NCBI RefSeq assembly: GCF_002216685.1
Contig: NZ_CP022353.1
Span: 620,001-684,000 of the forward strand
Direction of reading: 5' to 3'
DNA length: 64,000 nt
Origin: Vibrio tarriae
GTDB taxonomy: Bacteria > Pseudomonadota > Gammaproteobacteria > Enterobacterales > Vibrionaceae
Shown: positions 1 through 9,998 of the stretch, piece by piece
Position numbering within the stretch: position 1 is the stretch's first letter
Layout: every line of letters begins with the position of its first letter
Notes under the pieces: model-generated
Told to the model about the DNA's origin: nothing
Database searches by the model: none
Seen by the model: the letters and a program-made list of their open reading frames with translations, nothing else
Position numbers and translations under genes: made by a program

Positions 1-466
1 GGCTTCTTTCCTGCGTCAAGACGGCACTCCTTGGTCTACCGACAAAGACGGGATCATTTTGTGCTTACTGGCAGCGGAAATTACCGCTGTGACCGGCAAA
101 AATCCGCAACAGTATTATGATGAATTGGCAGCTAAACACGGTGATTCTTATTACAGCCGTATTCAAGCCGTGGCGAATGGTCCACAGAAGAATGTGCTAA
201 AGAAACTGTCTCCTGAAATGGTGTCGGCTCAAACGCTAGCGGGAGATGCAATTACGGCTCGCTTGACTCATGCTCCGGGTAATGGCGCAGCCATTGGCGG
301 CCTCAAAGTGACTACGGATTATGGTTGGTTTGCCGCTCGTCCATCTGGCACAGAAGATATCTATAAGATTTATTGTGAGAGCTTCAAAGGGGCTGAGCAC
401 TTAAAACAAATTGAATCTGAAGCGCAGCAGATCGTAAACCAAGTGTTTAAAGACGCGGGTTTATAA
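1..466 (+). CDS. pgm: Phosphoglucomutase, C-terminal part (5' end outside window)
   Basis: The reading frame is open from base 2 and encodes the last 154 residues of an alpha-D-phosphohexomutase, which interconverts glucose 1-phosphate and glucose 6-phosphate in the cytoplasm. The C-terminal phosphate-binding loop [12 protein letters not shown] is visible near residue 115–126 of this fragment, and the upstream stretch [15 protein letters not shown] fits domain 3 of the Pgm family. The start, the catalytic serine loop and the metal site lie left of the window. A hairpin terminator follows the stop at once, so this is the end of its transcript. Confidence is high for the family; the choice of pgm over another phosphohexomutase rests on the full-length resemblance of the tail. 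Confidence 0.9.
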   Translation, partial: ASFLRQDGTPWSTDKDGIILCLLAAEITAVTGKNPQQYYDELAAKHGDSYYSRIQAVANGPQKNVLKKLSPEMVSAQTLAGDAITARLTHAPGNGAAIGGLKVTTDYGWFAARPSGTEDIYKIYCESFKGAEHLKQIESEAQQIVNQVFKDAGL

Positions 467-481
467 TGTGATGAAATGAAT

Positions 482-511
482 CAGGGGCGATGAAATCGCC
501 CCTTTTTTATG
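482..511. terminator. Bidirectional rho-independent terminator between pgm and the DUF1853 gene
   Basis: The inverted repeat GGGGCGA / TCGCCCC around a TGAAA loop is followed by TTTTTT. It lies between two convergent genes and can serve both. Confidence 0.8.
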
Positions 512-515
512 TCTC

Positions 516-1265
516 TTAACGCTGTGGCCACTGGTTTGGCACAATAAACCAGAATTTCCCAGATTCAGATTGGCAATGCACAAACCCATCTGCGTGTTCT
601 GTATAGGGTTCAGAGTCTGCTTTCCGTCCCGTCAACCAATCTGACTTTTCAAGCTGATATAAAGGTTCATCGATTAAGTGCTGCTCACTCTGGAAACACC
701 AATAGCCTTGAATCTGGCTAGTATTGAGCGGGTAGCCAAGGCAATCGGTCGGGATTGGCTCATCAGAAAATGGATTGGTATAAAGACGACCCTGCATTAA
801 TAAATGTTGTGATGCACCAGCCCAGAGTGGATGTTGTTCAATAAAAAGCGGATGTTGTGATAGCGGCAGTTGGTGGTTGAGCATATGGTCAAGTTTGATA
901 TCCAAACGATCTTCGGCATTAGGGCCGTACCAATATCCTTGGTGGAGCAGATAAAATTTGACTGCCACTTCCCAATGTTCATAGTGTTCAGTTTTACGGT
1001 TTTTAGCTAAAAAATCCAATGAACCGACGGTTTTCCCTTCATTAACGAGCTGAATTTCTTCTGAAACCGCATTGTAAAATGGCGTTTCGGTGAATAATTG
1101 AGCACAAAGATGTTGATAGAGAAAGCCTAATCGTGGATTGCCCTGATAGTCTGGCCACTGCTCTCGAGTTGTTTTGCTAAATGGCGCTTTGCTGACCAAA
1201 GGCGCTTTGGCTTGAAATAGGGCAGGGGTGCGAATCACCCAATCCATTAAGTGTTTTAACTCCAT
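516..1265 (-). CDS. DUF1853 family protein
   Basis: This 249-residue soluble protein of unknown function matches the DUF1853 family, conserved in Vibrio and other gammaproteobacteria. There is no signal peptide or membrane segment. Recognisable family blocks are RLGFLYQHLC near the N-terminus and HWEVAVKFYL, followed by a tract of conserved aromatic residues and a C-terminal region rich in Trp and His. The block EHWEVAVKFYLL has the look of a PD-(D/E)xK-type core strand, but I cannot prove a nuclease fold. An in-frame ATG lies 24 bases upstream; I chose the internal ATG at 1265 because GGTGGTGATCAG precedes it and the product then begins MELKHLMDW. It faces pgm and is divergent from the NIF3 gene. 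Confidence 0.75.
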   Translation of the reverse strand: MELKHLMDWVIRTPALFQAKAPLVSKAPFSKTTREQWPDYQGNPRLGFLYQHLCAQLFTETPFYNAVSEEIQLVNEGKTVGSLDFLAKNRKTEHYEHWEVAVKFYLLHQGYWYGPNAEDRLDIKLDHMLNHQLPLSQHPLFIEQHPLWAGASQHLLMQGRLYTNPFSDEPIPTDCLGYPLNTSQIQGYWCFQSEQHLIDEPLYQLEKSDWLTGRKADSEPYTEHADGFVHCQSESGKFWFIVPNQWPQR

Positions 1266-1353
1266 CTGATCACCACCATTTTTTGACATATTTCGACATT
1301 CTAGCCTGAAATTGTTATAACCACGCCACCTCTGTTGCTCAATGGATTACAAG

Positions 1354-2112
1354 ATGAACAATTTACAGCTAGAAGCGTTGCTAAATGAGACATTGTCCCC
1401 ACAGTTAATTAAAGATTATTGTCCTAATGGTTTACAAGTCGAAGGCAAAGCGGAGGTCAAACGAATTGTCACCGGTGTGACCGCGAGTTTAGCGCTGATT
1501 GACGCTGCGATTGAGCTCAAAGCCGATGCATTATTGGTGCATCACGGTTATTTTTGGAAAAATGAACCCGAGGCCATTCGAGGTATGAAAGGTCGCCGGA
1601 TACGTACGCTTATCCAAAATGATCTTAATCTGTATGCCTACCATCTGCCTTTGGATATTCATCCACAGTTGGGCAACAATGCTCAGCTTGCGCAGCGACT
1701 CGGGATTTGCGTTGATGGTGGGTTGGAAGGGCATCCTCAATCAGTTGCGATGTTTGGGCACTTTTTACAACCGTTAACCGGAGAAGAATTAGCTCATCGG
1801 ATTGGCCAAGTCCTGAATCGTACACCTTTGCATATTGCTCCCGATCAAGCCGATAAGCTGATTGAAACTGTCGGTTGGTGTACGGGTGGTGGGCAAGACT
1901 ATATTGAACTCGCGGCTAGCCGAGGTTTAGATGCCTTTATTTCTGGAGAAATCTCGGAGCGGACAACCTATACGGCACGCGAACAGTCGATCCATTACTT
2001 TTCCGCAGGTCACCATGCTACCGAGCGCTACGGAATTAAAGCACTAGGGGAATGGCTCGCGGAAAATCACGGCTTTGATGTGACCTTCATTGATATTGAT
2101 AATCCAGTTTAG
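1354..2112 (+). CDS. NIF3-family dinuclear metal-binding protein (YbgI-like)
   Basis: This is a 252-residue NIF3/YbgI protein (GTP cyclohydrolase I type 2-like fold), expected to be cytoplasmic and a hexameric ring with a two-metal centre. Visible family motifs are DYCPNGLQVEG near the N-terminus, LLVHHGYFW (metal-binding His pair), YAYHLPLDIH, and near the C-terminus YFSAGHHATERYG. Biochemical function remains uncertain for the whole family. The product has the usual length (about 247–250 residues). An ATG twelve bases upstream (1342) is in frame; I prefer 1354 because MNNLQLEALL aligns with the known N-terminus of YbgI. It ends just before a strong bidirectional terminator shared with gltA. 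Confidence 0.85.
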   Translation: MNNLQLEALLNETLSPQLIKDYCPNGLQVEGKAEVKRIVTGVTASLALIDAAIELKADALLVHHGYFWKNEPEAIRGMKGRRIRTLIQNDLNLYAYHLPLDIHPQLGNNAQLAQRLGICVDGGLEGHPQSVAMFGHFLQPLTGEELAHRIGQVLNRTPLHIAPDQADKLIETVGWCTGGGQDYIELAASRGLDAFISGEISERTTYTAREQSIHYFSAGHHATERYGIKALGEWLAENHGFDVTFIDIDNPV

Positions 2113-2118
2113 AACAAT

Positions 2119-2152
2119 AAAAAAGAGCGAGAAAATCTCGCTCTTTTGCTTT
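2119..2152. terminator. Bidirectional terminator between NIF3 gene and gltA
   Basis: AAAAGAGCGAGA, three A, then TCTCGCTCTTTT makes a 12-bp perfect stem with A-runs and T-runs on both sides, so it can end transcripts from either direction. Confidence 0.85.
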
Positions 2153-2163
2153 TGAATCAATGA

Positions 2164-3453
2164 TTAACTGCGTTCATGCAAGGGTGTGAAATCGCGCAGT
2201 TTTTGACCTGTGTACAACTGACGTGGACGACCGATACGGTTGTCCGGATCGCTGTGCATTTCATTCCAGTGAGCAATCCAACCGATAGTACGAGACATCG
2301 CGAAGATCACCGTGAACATAGAAACAGGAATACCAATGGCTTTCAGAATGATGCCTGAGTAGAAATCGACGTTAGGATAGAGTTTCTTCTCAATAAAGTA
2401 CTCATCAGACAGCGCAATGCGCTCAAGCTCCATCGCGACATCGAGCAGTGGATCTTGAATGCTTAGCTCTTTAAGTACTTCATGACACGCTTCACGCATT
2501 ACCGTGGCACGTGGGTCGTAGTTTTTGTACACGCGGTGACCAAAGCCCATTAGACGGAATGGGTCATCTTTGTCTTTTGCACGTCTTACGTATTCAGGAA
2601 TCTTATCAACAGAGCCGATCTCTTCAAGCATACGTAAACAAGCTTCGTTTGCGCCACCATGTGCAGGACCCCAAAGAGAAGCGATACCTGCTGCGATACA
2701 CGCAAATGGGTTAGCGCCCGATGAACCTGCCAGACGTACCGTCGATGTCGATGCATTTTGTTCATGATCCGCATGCAGAGTGAAAATCTTATCCATGGCA
2801 CGAGCCACGATAGGATTCACTTCATACTCCTCACAAGGTGTGGCAAACATCATGTGCAGGAAGTTTTCTGCATAACTCAAATCGTTACGTGGGTAGATAA
2901 ACGGTTGACCAACCGAGTATTTGTAACACATCGCAGCCAAGGTCGGCATTTTGGAAAGCAGACGATAAGCCGCAATTTCTCGGTGGGTGTCGTTATTGAT
3001 ATCGAGTGAATCGTGATAGAAAGCAGCTAACGCACCCACCACACCACACATCACAGCCATCGGGTGAGCATCACGGCGGAAACCGTGGAAAAAGCTCGCG
3101 ATCTGTTCATGAACCATAGTGTGACGAGTAACGATTTTCTTGAACTCTTCATATTGCTTACGATTAGGGGCTTCACCGTAAAGAAGGATGTAACACACTT
3201 CCAAGTAATCAGCGTTATTGGCTAACTGATCGATAGGATAGCCGCGGTGCAACAGAATGCCCTTAGCGCCATCGATATAAGTAATTTGAGATTCACAGGA
3301 TGCAGTGGCAAGAAAACCCGGGTCAAAAGTAAAGTAACCGTTTGAGCCTAAAGTACGAACGTCAATCACTTGTGGACCAAGCGATCCATCCATAATTGGC
3401 AATTCGATTGGCGCTTTACCTTCGATGTGAAGGGTCGCTTTCTTATCCGCCAT
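2164..3453 (-). CDS. gltA: Citrate synthase (type II, hexameric)
   Basis: Citrate synthase condenses acetyl-CoA with oxaloacetate to open the TCA cycle. The 429-residue product matches the NADH-sensitive gammaproteobacterial form in length. Catalytic signatures are present: HGGANEA (substrate His), [15 protein letters not shown] (second catalytic His), and NVDFYSG with the catalytic Asp. The N-terminal beta-sheet domain of type II enzymes ([12 protein letters not shown]) is intact. Two ATGs six bases apart could start it; the one at 3453 is chosen because AGGAG sits seven bases ahead of it, while it abuts the other. It is divergent from sdhC across a 395-bp control region, the usual arrangement that lets ArcA and CRP control both transcripts. 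Confidence 0.97.
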   Translation of the reverse strand: MADKKATLHIEGKAPIELPIMDGSLGPQVIDVRTLGSNGYFTFDPGFLATASCESQITYIDGAKGILLHRGYPIDQLANNADYLEVCYILLYGEAPNRKQYEEFKKIVTRHTMVHEQIASFFHGFRRDAHPMAVMCGVVGALAAFYHDSLDINNDTHREIAAYRLLSKMPTLAAMCYKYSVGQPFIYPRNDLSYAENFLHMMFATPCEEYEVNPIVARAMDKIFTLHADHEQNASTSTVRLAGSSGANPFACIAAGIASLWGPAHGGANEACLRMLEEIGSVDKIPEYVRRAKDKDDPFRLMGFGHRVYKNYDPRATVMREACHEVLKELSIQDPLLDVAMELERIALSDEYFIEKKLYPNVDFYSGIILKAIGIPVSMFTVIFAMSRTIGWIAHWNEMHSDPDNRIGRPRQLYTGQKLRDFTPLHERS

Positions 3454-3848
3454 AACCATCTCCTTTGTTTATTATTTAATCCGTCCAGGATGTTTTGTGT
3501 GTGATTCTTGTACGTCCGATCTTAATCAAAGTCAATGATTCTCCTCTGATGTGTGCACTCACTTTGATTTTTTATACGTATAAAGTTAAAAATCTGTTCT
3601 GTGTAGCAAAAATTGTTACAGCAATTGTATTAGAATGTTGCAGTCCGTATAGTGACACAGAAAATTCTGTGAGAGACCTTATAAATTCAAGGCTAGAAAG
3701 AAATTTAACTTATAGATTTTAGACTTGGGTGTAACATTTAAACTACAATTAAGTCGCCGATTTGGCGGTTGAAATGTTGAGTAAATGTTAAATTATGCGC
3801 ATTTTCGACCAGAATTCATCCATAACTATAAATGCTCAATGGAGCTGA
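3454..3848. promoter_or_regulatory. Divergent control region of gltA and sdhCDAB-sucABCD
   Basis: This is a 395-bp AT-rich gap with no convincing gene; the short open frames in it have no ribosome-binding site or recognisable product. It must carry promoters for both directions. Near the sdhC side, direct repeats GTTGA (3776) and GTTAA (3787) spaced 11 bp apart resemble an ArcA box. I could not find a clean CRP palindrome by eye. Confidence 0.6.
3776..3791 (+). promoter_or_regulatory. Candidate ArcA box upstream of sdhC
   Basis: Two GTTRA direct repeats lie 11 bp apart, the spacing of ArcA-P binding elements, about 60 bp before sdhC. ArcA repression of sdh under low oxygen is well known in enterics; a role here is inferred. 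Confidence 0.35.
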
Positions 3849-4241
3849 GTGAGCAAGCCCGTGAAAGAAAGAAAGTCAAGACCTGTTAATTTAGATTTGC
3901 AGACCATTCGCTTTCCGATCTCAGCAATCGCATCCATCCTCCACCGTGTGTCGGGGGTGATTACGTTTGTTGCGGTTGGGATTTTGCTTTGGTTGTTATC
4001 CCTCTCTCTCTCCTCACCTGTCGGATTTATGGAAGCGAGCAACATTGTTGACAGCTTTTTCGTGAAATTCGTGTTGTGGGGAATTCTAACTGCTCTGGCC
4101 TACCACATTGCTGGTGGGATTCGTCATTTATTGATGGATCTTGGTCACTTTGAAGAGCTGGAATCCGGTGCCGCGAGCGCCAAAGTAGCTTTTGCCGCTA
4201 CGGTTGTATTGTCTCTACTGGCGGGGGTTCTGGTATGGTAA
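3849..4241 (+). CDS. sdhC: Succinate dehydrogenase cytochrome b556 subunit SdhC
   Basis: SdhC is a membrane-anchor subunit of respiratory complex II that helps bind haem b and ubiquinone. The 130-residue product has the family start RPVNLDLQTIRFPISAIASI, the quinone-site segment SILHRVSG, three membrane helices, and the haem-ligand His in the ALAYHIAGGIRHL helix. The start is GTG at 3849, with TGGAG four bases upstream; a second in-frame GTG four codons later is less well placed. It overlaps sdhD by 7 bp, so translation is probably coupled. It is the first gene of the sdhCDAB-sucABCD operon. Confidence 0.95.
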   Translation: MSKPVKERKSRPVNLDLQTIRFPISAIASILHRVSGVITFVAVGILLWLLSLSLSSPVGFMEASNIVDSFFVKFVLWGILTALAYHIAGGIRHLLMDLGHFEELESGAASAKVAFAATVVLSLLAGVLVW

Positions 4242-4579
4242 AGCATGTCTCTTCCTTTGGTCGTAATGGTGTTCACGATTACTTATTGATCCGCGCTTCA
4301 GCGATCATCTTAGTTTTGTACACTATTTATATCGTGAGTTTTTGCGCGTTCACGGACATCTCTTATGTCGCGTGGACTCAATTCTTTGGTAGTACGTTCA
4401 CCAAAGTCTTCACAATGTTGGCATTAGTTTCAGTATTGATTCATGGCTGGATTGGCCTATGGCAAGTACTGACGGATTACATTAAGTGCTCCAAATTGCG
4501 AGCGGGGCTGCAACTTGTGGTCATCGCCGTTCTACTTGGATACTTCTTCTCTGGCCTATTTGTATTGTGGGGTGCCTAA
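4235..4579 (+). CDS. sdhD: Succinate dehydrogenase membrane anchor SdhD
   Basis: SdhD is the second hydrophobic anchor of complex II and shares haem b and the ubiquinone site with SdhC. The 114-residue product has three membrane helices (around residues 16–36, 55–78 and 88–112) and the haem-ligand His in the second helix, in LIHGWIGLWQVLTDY. It starts inside the end of sdhC and its stop abuts the sdhA start codon without a gap, showing a tightly coupled operon. Confidence 0.95.
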   Translation: MVKHVSSFGRNGVHDYLLIRASAIILVLYTIYIVSFCAFTDISYVAWTQFFGSTFTKVFTMLALVSVLIHGWIGLWQVLTDYIKCSKLRAGLQLVVIAVLLGYFFSGLFVLWGA

Positions 4580-6346
4580 GTGACTATTCCAGTTCGTTCT
4601 TTTGACGCCGTAGTAATCGGCGCAGGTGGTGCAGGCATGCGTGCTGCACTACAAATTTCTGAGCAAGGCCTAACTTGCGCACTGCTTTCAAAAGTTTTCC
4701 CAACTCGTTCTCATACGGTATCCGCTCAAGGCGGCATTACTGTGGCTTTGGGTAACTCACATAAAGATGATTGGCAGTGGCATATGTATGACACGGTAAA
4801 AGGTTCCGACTATATCGGCGACCAAAATGCCATCGAATACATGTGTAAAAACGGCCCGGAATCCGTGATTGAACTCGAGCGCATGGGGCTGCCTTTTTCT
4901 CGTTTTGAGAACGGCACGATTTATCAGCGTCCTTTTGGCGGTCAGTCAAAAGAGTTCGGTGGCGAACAAGCTGCTCGTACGGCAGCAGCAGCAGACCGTA
5001 CTGGTCATGCTCTATTACACACGCTTTACCAACAAAACGTTAAACATAAAACCACCATTTTCTCGGAATGGTATGCGCTGGATCTGGTTAAAAACCAAGA
5101 TGGTGCTGTGCTCGGTTGTACTGCAATCTGCATGGAAACAGGCGAAATTTGCTACTTCAAAGCCAAAGCAACAGTGCTTGCGACAGGCGGTGCAGGTCGT
5201 ATTTACGCTTCAACCACCAACGCACACATTAACACAGGCGATGGTGTCGGTATGGCTTTGCGTGCTGGCGTACCAATGCAAGATATGGAAATGTGGCAAT
5301 TCCACCCAACGGGTATCGCGGGTGCTGGTGTTCTGGTTACAGAAGGCTGTCGTGGCGAAGGCGGCTATCTACTGAATAAAGATGGTGAGCGTTTCATGGA
5401 ACGTTATGCACCTAACGCTAAAGATCTAGCAGGTCGTGACGTGGTTGCACGTTCAATGATGATCGAAATCCGTGAAGGTCGTGGCTGTGACGGCCCTTGG
5501 GGTCCACACATCAAACTGAAACTGGATCACTTAGGTCGCGATGTATTGGAATCTCGCCTACCGGGTATCTGTGAACTATCACGTACCTTTGCTCACGTGG
5601 ACCCAGTGAAAGAACCTATTCCTGTTATCCCAACCTGTCACTACATGATGGGTGGTGTACCAACGCAAGTGTCTGGTCAAGCGATCAAACAAGACAGCCA
5701 TGGTAAAGATGTTGAAGTGCAAGGCTTGTTTGCTTGTGGTGAAATCGCTTCTGTATCAGTACATGGTGCCAACCGTTTAGGCGGCAACTCACTGCTAGAT
5801 CTTGTCGTATTTGGCCGCGCAACGGGCCTACATCTTGGTGAAACCTTGCGTGCTCAAGCTGAGGCTCGCCCTGCGACTGCATCGGATATCGAAGCTTCGC
5901 TGGCTCGCACTATGCGTTGGGAAAACAGCAAAGGTGGCGAAGATCCTGTCGTGATTCGTAAAGATCTGCAGCGCTGCATGCAAAACAACTTCTCGGTATT
6001 CCGTGAAGGTAAGGCGATGGCTGAGGGGCTGGAAGAACTCAAAGTCATTCGCGAGCGTTTGAAAAATGCCCATCTGGCGGACAAATCAACCGAATTTAAC
6101 ACTCAACGTATTGAGTGTTTAGAGTTGGACAACCTGATGGAAACAGCATTTTCGACCGCAGTAGCAGCAAACTACCGTACTGAAAGCCGTGGCGCACATG
6201 CACGTTTTGACTATCCAGAGCGTGATGATGAGAACTGGTTGTGCCATTCAATCTACAATCCGGAAACGGAACAGATGAGTAAGCGTGAGGTTAACATGAC
6301 TCCGATTTACCGTGACCCGTTCCCACCTAAAGTGCGTACATATTAA
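4580..6346 (+). CDS. sdhA: Succinate dehydrogenase flavoprotein subunit SdhA
   Basis: SdhA oxidises succinate to fumarate using covalently bound FAD. The 588-residue product has the dinucleotide-binding [11 protein letters not shown] near residue 14, the covalent flavin attachment motif [11 protein letters not shown] with His45, the substrate-binding/proton-delivery region HPTGIAGAG, the catalytic Arg segment [11 protein letters not shown], and the late FAD motif [21 protein letters not shown] (split here by function). Length equals that of the E. coli enzyme. The start is GTG at 4580, immediately after the sdhD stop. It is followed 14 bp later by sdhB. Confidence 0.97.
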   Translation: MTIPVRSFDAVVIGAGGAGMRAALQISEQGLTCALLSKVFPTRSHTVSAQGGITVALGNSHKDDWQWHMYDTVKGSDYIGDQNAIEYMCKNGPESVIELERMGLPFSRFENGTIYQRPFGGQSKEFGGEQAARTAAAADRTGHALLHTLYQQNVKHKTTIFSEWYALDLVKNQDGAVLGCTAICMETGEICYFKAKATVLATGGAGRIYASTTNAHINTGDGVGMALRAGVPMQDMEMWQFHPTGIAGAGVLVTEGCRGEGGYLLNKDGERFMERYAPNAKDLAGRDVVARSMMIEIREGRGCDGPWGPHIKLKLDHLGRDVLESRLPGICELSRTFAHVDPVKEPIPVIPTCHYMMGGVPTQVSGQAIKQDSHGKDVEVQGLFACGEIASVSVHGANRLGGNSLLDLVVFGRATGLHLGETLRAQAEARPATASDIEASLARTMRWENSKGGEDPVVIRKDLQRCMQNNFSVFREGKAMAEGLEELKVIRERLKNAHLADKSTEFNTQRIECLELDNLMETAFSTAVAANYRTESRGAHARFDYPERDDENWLCHSIYNPETEQMSKREVNMTPIYRDPFPPKVRTY

Positions 6347-6360
6347 GGGAGGTACTCAAT

Positions 6361-7071
6361 ATGAAACTCAACTTCTCTTTATATCGCTATAATCCGGATG
6401 TCGATAACAAACCTTACATGAAAGACTATCTTCTTGAGGTAGAAGAAGGGTCTGACATGATGGTATTGGATGCTTTGATTCTGCTCAAAGAGCAAGATCC
6501 AAGTATTGCTTTTCGCCGCTCATGTCGCGAAGGTGTTTGTGGTTCTGACGGTCTGAATATGAATGGTAAGAATGGTCTGGCTTGTATCACGCCTTTGTCT
6601 GCGTTAAAAGGTGACAAAATTGTGATTCGTCCACTGCCAGGATTACCTGTTGTTCGTGACTTGATTGTCGACATGACTCAGTTTTACGATAACTATGCGA
6701 AAGTTAAGCCTTTCTTGATTGCAGATGATGCATTACCCCCTTCAAGAGAGAACTTGCAATCCCCAGAGGAACGGGCGCATTTGGATGGTCTGTACGAGTG
6801 TATTATGTGCGCTTGCTGTACCACTTCCTGTCCTTCATTCTGGTGGAATCCGGATAAATTTATCGGACCTGCAGGTTTGTTGGCTGCTTATCGTTGGTTG
6901 ATTGATAGCCGTGATACCGCGACAGATGAACGCTTATCGAATCTTGATGATGCGTTTAGCGTTTTTCGTTGCCACGGCATCATGAACTGTGTCAGTGTTT
7001 GTCCGAAAGGATTAAACCCAACGAAAGCCATTGGACATATTAAGTCCATGTTGATCAATCGTTCAGTTTAA
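6361..7071 (+). CDS. sdhB: Succinate dehydrogenase iron-sulfur subunit SdhB
   Basis: SdhB carries electrons from the flavin to ubiquinone through three iron-sulfur clusters. The 236-residue product shows the [2Fe-2S] ligands in CREGVCGSDG and the later Cys of NGLAC, then two bacterial ferredoxin-type Cys groups, CIMCACCTTSCP and CHGIMNCVSVCPKGLNP, for the [4Fe-4S] and [3Fe-4S] clusters. GGGAGG lies just ahead of the ATG. A hairpin follows the gene but the sucABCD genes continue in the same direction. Confidence 0.97.
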   Translation: MKLNFSLYRYNPDVDNKPYMKDYLLEVEEGSDMMVLDALILLKEQDPSIAFRRSCREGVCGSDGLNMNGKNGLACITPLSALKGDKIVIRPLPGLPVVRDLIVDMTQFYDNYAKVKPFLIADDALPPSRENLQSPEERAHLDGLYECIMCACCTTSCPSFWWNPDKFIGPAGLLAAYRWLIDSRDTATDERLSNLDDAFSVFRCHGIMNCVSVCPKGLNPTKAIGHIKSMLINRSV

Positions 7072-7081
7072 ATTGAAAATT

Positions 7082-7104
7082 GCAGGCCTTCGGGCCTGCC
7101 TTTT
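7082..7104 (+). terminator. Hairpin between sdhB and sucA (terminator or attenuator)
   Basis: GCAGGCC, a stable TTCG tetraloop, then GGCCTGC is followed by CTTTT. The T-run is short, so it may attenuate or protect the sdh message rather than fully stop transcription into sucA. Confidence 0.6.
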
Positions 7105-7159
7105 ATAGCTCGGCGATAAGACCGCAGCAAACGTGAAAACTACTGGTTAAGGGAAAAAA

Positions 7160-9970
7160 ATGCACAACGGCGTGATGAAGGCATGGCTCGAGTCTTCACA
7201 CTTGGCTGGCGCCAATGCAACTTACGTAGAAGATCTCTACGAACTGTATCTAAGTGATCCCGATCTGGTAAGTGAGGAGTGGAAACGTGTTTTTGATGGG
7301 TTGCCTGCGCACCCAACGAATGTGGTTGAACAACCGCACTCACGCGTCCGTGACTACTTCCGACGACTCGCTCAAGAGACTAAGCATTACAATGTCCAAG
7401 TTAGTGATCCTGAAGTCGATGCAAAACAAGTAAAAGTACTGCAGCTAATTAACGCATACCGTTTCCGCGGTCATGAAGCTGCCAAGCTTGACCCTCTCGG
7501 TTTATGGAACCGCCCTGAAGTGGCGGAGCTGAATCCCTCATTCCATAATTTGACCCAAGAAGATATGGAAGAGACCTTCAACGTGGGCTCCTTTGCGATT
7601 GGCAAAGACACGATGAAGCTGAAAGATATCTATCAATCCCTACAAAAAATCTACTGTGGCTCTGTCGGTGCAGAATACATGCACATCACCGACACTGAGC
7701 AGAAGCGTTGGATTCAACAGCGCCTCGAACCGGTTGTGGGTACCCCTGTATTCAGTAAAGAAGAAAAGCGTACTTTCCTTGAAGAGCTGACTGCAGCTGA
7801 AGGCTTAGAGCGCTATCTTGGTGCGAAATTCCCAGGCGCTAAGCGATTCTCTCTCGAAGGTGGGGATGCCTTAGTTCCTATGACCAAAGAGATGATCCGT
7901 CACGCGGGTGCCAGTGGCATGCGTGAAGTGGTGATTGGGATGGCGCACCGTGGTCGCTTGAACATGCTGGTCAACGTTCTGGGTAAAAAACCACAAGATC
8001 TGTTTGATGAGTTTGCCGGTAAACATGGCGAAGGCTGGGGCACAGGTGATGTGAAATATCACCAAGGTTTCTCCGCTGACTTTGCGACACCGGGCGGTGA
8101 TGTTCACTTAGCACTGGCTTTCAACCCATCGCATCTTGAGATTGTGAACCCTGTTGTGATGGGCTCAGTGCGCGCGCGTCAAGACCGCCTAGGTGATGAA
8201 GATGGCAGTAAAGTGCTACCTATCACTATCCATGGTGACTCTGCGATTGCCGGACAAGGTGTGGTGGCTGAAACCTTCAACATGTCTCAAGCGCGTGGTT
8301 TCTGCGTCGGTGGTACAGTACGTATCGTGGTCAATAACCAAGTGGGCTTCACGACATCAAACCCACGCGATACTCGTTCAACCATGTACTGTACCGATAT
8401 TGCCAAGATGGTACAGGCACCGATTTTCCACGTGAATTCAGACGATCCTGAAGCTGTAGCCTTTGTCACTCGTCTAGCGCTTGATTACCGTAATGAATTC
8501 AAACGCGATGTGGTCATTGATCTGGTGTGTTATCGCCGTCATGGTCATAACGAAGCGGATGAGCCAAACGCAACTCAGCCGTTGATGTACCAAAAAATCA
8601 AGAAGCATCCAACACCTCGCAAGCTATATGCAGATGTGTTAACTGAGCGTGGTGAGTGCGATCTTGAAACCGCGACACAACTGGTGAATGAATATCGCGA
8701 TGCCTTAGATCACGGTGAAGTGGTGGTCAAAGAGTGGCGTCCAATGGCGATGCACTCTGTGGACTGGTCACCGTATTTAGGTCATGACTGGCATATTCCT
8801 TGGAATAGCGAATATGCGATCGAGCGATTGCAAGATCTTGGTCGTCGTGTTTGTCAATATCCGGAAAGCCATGTTCTGCATAGCCGTGTAGAAAAAATCT
8901 ACCAAGATCGTCTCTCTATGATCTCTGGCGAGAAGATGCTGGATTGGGGTATGGCTGAAACGCTTGCGTATGCCACATTGCTTGATGATGGTAAGCGCAT
9001 CCGTATCTCGGGTCAGGACTCTGGTCGTGGAACCTTCTTCCACCGTCACGCCGTTCTGCATAACCAAAACGATGCGAGTACTTATATTCCACTCTCACAG
9101 ATCCATGCTGGCCAAGGCACGTTTGAAGTCTTTGACTCAGTATTGTCAGAAGAGGCGGTATTGGCGTTCGAATACGGCTATGCGACAGCGGAGCCTAGCG
9201 GTTTGACTTTGTGGGAAGCACAGTTTGGTGATTTTGCTAACGGTGCGCAGGTGGTTATTGACCAGTTCATCTCCTCTGGTGAACAGAAGTGGGGTCGTCT
9301 ATGTGGCCTGACTATGCTGTTGCCACACGGTTATGAAGGTCAAGGCCCTGAGCACTCCTCTGCACGTTTAGAGCGTTACTTGCAGCTGTGTGCTGAGCAA
9401 AACATGCAGGTGGTTGTTCCGTCTACCCCTGCTCAGGTTTACCACATGATTCGTCGTCAAGTGGTTCGCCCAATGCGCCGCCCTCTGGTGGTAATGTCTC
9501 CTAAGTCGCTGCTGCGTCATCCACTGTGTGTCTCCAGTATGGAAGATTTAGCCCAAGGTACTTTCCAACCAGCGATTGGTGAAATCGATGCGCTGAATCC
9601 GGCGCAAGTCAAACGTGTTGTGTTCTGTTCGGGTAAGGTTTATTACGATCTTCTTGAACAGCGCCGTGCGAATGAACAGCAAGACGTGGCGATTGTTCGT
9701 ATCGAACAGTTGTACCCATTCCCTCTGGAAGAAGTACAAGCGGCCATTGCAAATTACACCAATGTGGTGGATTACGTCTGGTGTCAGGAAGAACCGCAAA
9801 ACCAAGGTGCTTGGTACAGTAGCCAACATAACTTCCGCGCTGCGATTCCAGCGGGTGCTGATCTGAAATATGCAGGTCGTCCCGCTTCGGCATCTCCTGC
9901 GGTCGGCTATATGTCGGTGCACATGAAACAACAAAAAGCGTTGATTGAAGACGCTCTGACCCTAGCGTAA
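7160..9970 (+). CDS. sucA: 2-oxoglutarate dehydrogenase E1 component
   Basis: SucA is the thiamine-diphosphate-dependent decarboxylase of the 2-oxoglutarate dehydrogenase complex. The 936-residue product matches the family length. The N-terminal E2-binding segment ([15 protein letters not shown], then [12 protein letters not shown]) is intact. The ThDP domain has [10 protein letters not shown], the [15 protein letters not shown] block and NNQVGFTT; the pyrimidine domain shows [17 protein letters not shown] and [17 protein letters not shown]. The dihydrolipoamide dehydrogenase gene is not in this window and is usually shared with pyruvate dehydrogenase. sucB follows after 28 bp. Confidence 0.97.
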   Translation: MHNGVMKAWLESSHLAGANATYVEDLYELYLSDPDLVSEEWKRVFDGLPAHPTNVVEQPHSRVRDYFRRLAQETKHYNVQVSDPEVDAKQVKVLQLINAYRFRGHEAAKLDPLGLWNRPEVAELNPSFHNLTQEDMEETFNVGSFAIGKDTMKLKDIYQSLQKIYCGSVGAEYMHITDTEQKRWIQQRLEPVVGTPVFSKEEKRTFLEELTAAEGLERYLGAKFPGAKRFSLEGGDALVPMTKEMIRHAGASGMREVVIGMAHRGRLNMLVNVLGKKPQDLFDEFAGKHGEGWGTGDVKYHQGFSADFATPGGDVHLALAFNPSHLEIVNPVVMGSVRARQDRLGDEDGSKVLPITIHGDSAIAGQGVVAETFNMSQARGFCVGGTVRIVVNNQVGFTTSNPRDTRSTMYCTDIAKMVQAPIFHVNSDDPEAVAFVTRLALDYRNEFKRDVVIDLVCYRRHGHNEADEPNATQPLMYQKIKKHPTPRKLYADVLTERGECDLETATQLVNEYRDALDHGEVVVKEWRPMAMHSVDWSPYLGHDWHIPWNSEYAIERLQDLGRRVCQYPESHVLHSRVEKIYQDRLSMISGEKMLDWGMAETLAYATLLDDGKRIRISGQDSGRGTFFHRHAVLHNQNDASTYIPLSQIHAGQGTFEVFDSVLSEEAVLAFEYGYATAEPSGLTLWEAQFGDFANGAQVVIDQFISSGEQKWGRLCGLTMLLPHGYEGQGPEHSSARLERYLQLCAEQNMQVVVPSTPAQVYHMIRRQVVRPMRRPLVVMSPKSLLRHPLCVSSMEDLAQGTFQPAIGEIDALNPAQVKRVVFCSGKVYYDLLEQRRANEQQDVAIVRIEQLYPFPLEEVQAAIANYTNVVDYVWCQEEPQNQGAWYSSQHNFRAAIPAGADLKYAGRPASASPAVGYMSVHMKQQKALIEDALTLA

Positions 9971-9998
9971 GAACGAGAAGTATAAGGAAGATACCATT

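Noticed and set aside
3495..3722. A 75-codon open frame between gltA and sdhC
   Set aside because: It has no ribosome-binding site, no recognisable product and lies in the divergent promoter region; AT-rich chance frame.
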